Part shown: in pieces, positions 16,008-17,948 of the stretch
Layout of the letters: each line of letters opens with the position of its first letter
Numbering within the stretch: the first letter of the stretch is position 1
Assembly: GCA_016929365.1 (NCBI GenBank)
Contig: JAFGIZ010000074.1
Coordinates: 1 to 17,948, forward strand
Origin: Lentisphaerota bacterium
Lineage (GTDB): Bacteria > Verrucomicrobiota > Kiritimatiellia > UBA8416 > JAFGIZ01
Length of the DNA stretch: 17,948 bases
Reading direction: 5' to 3'
Notes under the pieces: generated by a model
Database searches by the model: none
What the model was told of the DNA's origin: nothing
The model's input: the letters and a program-made list of their open reading frames with translations, nothing else
Program-made: the position numbers and the translations under genes

Positions 16008-16952
16008 CTATAACCCCTGTTCCCGGCGGATGGCATCCAGGGCGGCGCGGGCCATGCGTTCGCAGGCCTCCACGGTGCTGCTGCCCAGGTGCGGGGTGAG
16101 GATGACGTTGGAAAGAGTTCGCAGGTCGCGTTGCGGGTCGATCGGCGTATAGGGTTCGTGTTCGTACACGTCCAAAGCGGCGCCGGCGAGGCGGCCGGCG
16201 GCCAGCGCGTCGAACAGGGCTGCCTCATCGACTACCGCGCCGCGGGCCGTATTGATCAGCCAGGCGTTCGCCGGCAGCATGGCCAGCCGCTCGGCATTGA
16301 TGGTGCGGCGTGTGGCCGGGATACTGGGGATATGGAGACTCACAAAATCGGCCGCCCTGACGGCCGGGGCCAAGTCGCGCTCGACGCGCTCGACGCCCCA
16401 CGCATCGCGCAGGGCCCCGGGGTCCACCGGCCCCGGATCGCAGCCGATCACGCGCATCCCGAAGCCGGCGCTCGCGCAGCGTGCCACGCGCCGGCCGATC
16501 GCCCCGCACCCGATCACCGCCAGGGTGCGGCCCCGCAGTTCGCAACCCACCCGCGGCGGCCAGCCGCCTTCCGCCACCTGGGCTGCCGTGACGGCAATGT
16601 GCCGCGCCGCGGCCAGGATCAGGCCCACGGCAAACTCCGCCACCGAATCGTCCAGCGCGCCGGGTGTGTTCGTGCAGACCTGGCCGCGCGCCGCCGCCTT
16701 GTCGCGGTCCACCCCGTCCATGCCTACCCCAAACCGCGCGATCACGGCGCCGCGCGGTAACGCTTCGTAGAGCGCGTCCCGGTACGGCTCGACGCCGATG
16801 ACCGCATGGGCGATGTCGTGTTCTCTTATAAAGGCGGCCAGGGCGGCTTCCTCGGCCGGCGCCGGCAGGCACTCCAGGCCCTCGCCGCCCGCCGCCTCGA
16901 AAACGGCCCGTGCCTTATTGAACTCCAATTCCGTGACGGCAATGCGAATCAT
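16008..16952 (-). CDS. D-isomer-specific 2-hydroxyacid dehydrogenase (phosphoglycerate dehydrogenase-like)
   Basis: Enzymes of this family reduce 2-keto acids, or oxidise D-2-hydroxy acids, using NAD(P)H. The protein has 314 residues, the usual length without a regulatory ACT domain. It shows the N-terminal substrate-domain pattern RFGVGMDGVDRDKAAARG (73-90), the Rossmann motif LAVIGCGAIGRRVA (144-157), an acidic residue after beta-2 (Asp172, suggesting NAD preference), and the catalytic Arg237 (NTARGAVVDE), Glu266 (DVYEHEP) and His288 (TPHLGSST). It starts 14 bp after the aldolase stop, with GGAA upstream, so the two are very likely one operon. The aldolase partner points to a sugar-acid pathway, such as reduction of a 2-keto or hydroxy-oxo acid product, rather than serine synthesis. 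The exact substrate cannot be read from sequence. Confidence 0.9.
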   Translation of the reverse strand: MIRIAVTELEFNKARAVFEAAGGEGLECLPAPAEEAALAAFIREHDIAHAVIGVEPYRDALYEALPRGAVIARFGVGMDGVDRDKAAARGQVCTNTPGALDDSVAEFAVGLILAAARHIAVTAAQVAEGGWPPRVGCELRGRTLAVIGCGAIGRRVARCASAGFGMRVIGCDPGPVDPGALRDAWGVERVERDLAPAVRAADFVSLHIPSIPATRRTINAERLAMLPANAWLINTARGAVVDEAALFDALAAGRLAGAALDVYEHEPYTPIDPQRDLRTLSNVILTPHLGSSTVEACERMARAALDAIRREQGL

Positions 16953-16966
16953 GATTTCCGGTTACT

Positions 16967-17752
16967 TCACTTGGGCCCCGCCGGAAGGAAAGAACCCGCA
17001 AGCTCCCGCACGGCGGCGGCGCCCTCGGTGAGAAACACGGTATCCATTCCCAGGGCCAGGAAGGTGAATCCCTGCTCCAGGGCGGTCCGCACCGTGTCCG
17101 CCGTGGGTTTGACCAGGTGCTGGCCCGCCGATTTGCCGGCCCGGGAACAGGCGTCGGCGACGCGCCGGCAGGCGTCGGCGATCACCGGGGCGTCGGTCCG
17201 GCCGGGGATGCCGTAGCTGCCGCTGAGATCGTAGGGGCCGACAAAGACCCCGTCGACCCCCGCGACGGCCAGAATGGCGTCGATATTCTCGACGGCCGCT
17301 TTGGATTCGATCATGACGACGACCGCGGTCTCGTGGTTGGCCGCGGCCACGTACGCGTCGAAATCGACGCCCCACGCGTTGGCGCGCTGAAACGCAAAGC
17401 CGCGCACCCCTTCGGGCGGGTAGCGGGCGGCGGCCACGGCGCAGGCGGCCTGGTCGGCCGTTTCGACCAGGGGCACGATGATCCCCCCCGCGCCGAGATC
17501 GAGCGCGCGGCGGATCGGGAGAACCGCGTTCTCGCGCACGCGCACCAGGGGTACGGTTCCGTAGCCGCGCATCGCCCGGAACAGATTGCCGTAATCCTGT
17601 TCGACGACCTCGCCGTGTTCGGCGTCAATCCCCAGCCACGCAAACCCGGCGCGCGCCAGCATTTCCGCGACCGCCGCATGCCCGACCTGCACCCACGAGC
17701 CCAGGCACGGTTGGCGCTGGCGCAGCGCATTCACAACAGCATTCTTGTCCAT
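16967..17752 (-). CDS. HpcH/HpaI family class II aldolase (2-keto-3-deoxy acid aldolase)
   Basis: Members cleave 2-keto-3-deoxy (sugar) acids to pyruvate and an aldehyde with a divalent metal; examples are HpaI, GarL and RhmA. The 261 residues match the family. WLGIDAEHG (39-47) carries the catalytic His46, VPLVRVREN (67-75) the substrate Arg, GAGGIIVPLVET (87-98) the barrel core, RGFAFQRANAWG (117-128) the phosphate/carboxylate loop region, and VMIESKAAVEN with Glu149 plus GPYDLSGSYG with Asp175 the metal ligands. GGGAGG lies about four bases before ATG 17752. It is the first gene of a two-gene unit with the hydroxyacid dehydrogenase. Choice among dehydrogalactarate, rhamnonate or hydroxyheptenedioate substrates is not possible from sequence; the neighbouring glycan enzymes favour a sugar acid. 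Confidence 0.92.
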   Translation of the reverse strand: MDKNAVVNALRQRQPCLGSWVQVGHAAVAEMLARAGFAWLGIDAEHGEVVEQDYGNLFRAMRGYGTVPLVRVRENAVLPIRRALDLGAGGIIVPLVETADQAACAVAAARYPPEGVRGFAFQRANAWGVDFDAYVAAANHETAVVVMIESKAAVENIDAILAVAGVDGVFVGPYDLSGSYGIPGRTDAPVIADACRRVADACSRAGKSAGQHLVKPTADTVRTALEQGFTFLALGMDTVFLTEGAAAVRELAGSFLPAGPK

Positions 17753-17809
17753 GCAACCTCCCGTGCCGGCGACATCCCGTTGATGACGTTGCCCATTCCC
17801 ACAACGCTC

Positions 17810-17838
17810 ATCATCTCATCTATCCAGCCGTTCGACAA
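17810..17838 (-). promoter_or_regulatory. Weak promoter candidate for the aldolase-dehydrogenase unit
   Basis: On the minus strand TTGTCG (17838-17833) and GATGAT (17815-17810) each match consensus at four of six bases and are 17 bp apart. Transcription would begin near 17803, about 50 bases before the aldolase ATG. The matches are modest and the element could be chance. Confidence 0.25.
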
Positions 17839-17948
17839 TGCAAACCGATTGTATTCCGCGCTTGGAAGAAGCCGCCCACGGGTTGCATCACCACATGCCC
17901 ATGGCGCCCCAGGTGGCCGGCTGCCAGGCGTTGCTGGCTGAACACGTA
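17838..17948 (+). CDS. Possible start of a divergent gene, cut by the window edge
   Basis: An ATG at 17838 opens a 37-codon plus-strand frame that reaches the window end without a stop. Third codon positions are mostly G or C, as expected for coding DNA here. The peptide begins MQTDCIPRLEEAAHGLHHHM and looks helical, but I do not recognise a family. No Shine-Dalgarno precedes it and it overlaps the -35 of the aldolase promoter candidate. It would be the only plus-strand gene in the window; it may equally be noncoding. Confidence 0.25.
   Translation, partial: MQTDCIPRLEEAAHGLHHHMPMAPQVAGCQALLAEHV

Noticed and set aside
1..17948. CRISPR arrays, tRNA/rRNA genes, insertion sequences or prophage genes
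   Set aside because: No spaced direct repeats, cloverleaf-like segments, transposase or phage motifs were found on reading both strands.

Overview
The window is GC-rich bacterial chromosome. Every well-supported gene lies on the minus strand, so transcription runs from high to low coordinates. The left half (1-7966) is a translation/RNA housekeeping operon in the order nusA-infB-rbfA-truB-ribF-rpsO-pnp. Gaps are short and two junctions are 4-nt stop/start overlaps. The right half (8256-17752) is an accessory block that looks devoted to carbohydrates: a KDG-type class II aldolase, a D-2-hydroxyacid dehydrogenase, and three large secreted proteins. These are a LamG domain fused to a GH28-like right-handed beta-helix, a protein made only of two LamG domains, and a roughly 1,100-residue clan GH-A-like glycoside hydrolase with a CBM9-like C-terminus.

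Organism: the secreted LamG proteins, with mature regions opening 'TIAYWTFDD', together with high GC and this nusA operon, suggest the PVC superphylum, for example Kiritimatiellota, Lentisphaerota or Verrucomicrobiota. This is inferred from protein style; no 16S rRNA or other marker in the window settles it.

Layout: 1-2033 pnp (3' end outside the window), 2134-2397 rpsO, 2459-3457 ribF, 3468-4220 truB, 4217-4594 rbfA (TTG start), 4591-6672 infB, 6698-7966 nusA. A 289-bp regulatory gap (7967-8255) holds a good sigma70-type promoter and, between it and nusA, a terminator-like hairpin with a T-run. Next come the hydrolase (8256-11546), the double-LamG protein (11741-13258), the LamG/beta-helix protein (13453-15696), a 311-bp gap, the dehydrogenase (16008-16952) and the aldolase (16967-17752). 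A possible divergent gene fragment runs off the right edge on the plus strand.

How it may work together: the secreted proteins would bind and cleave a plant- or algal-type polysaccharide (a uronate- or rhamnose-containing glycan such as pectin is the simplest guess from the GH28-like fold). The cytoplasmic aldolase would split the resulting 2-keto-3-deoxy sugar acid, and the dehydrogenase would handle a 2-keto/2-hydroxy acid product. No transporter, SusC/D pair, sugar-acid dehydratase or regulator is visible here. The most notable points are the amplified LamG module shared by two neighbouring secreted proteins, the divergent GH28-like active site, the unplaced clan GH-A enzyme and the possible attenuator in front of nusA.
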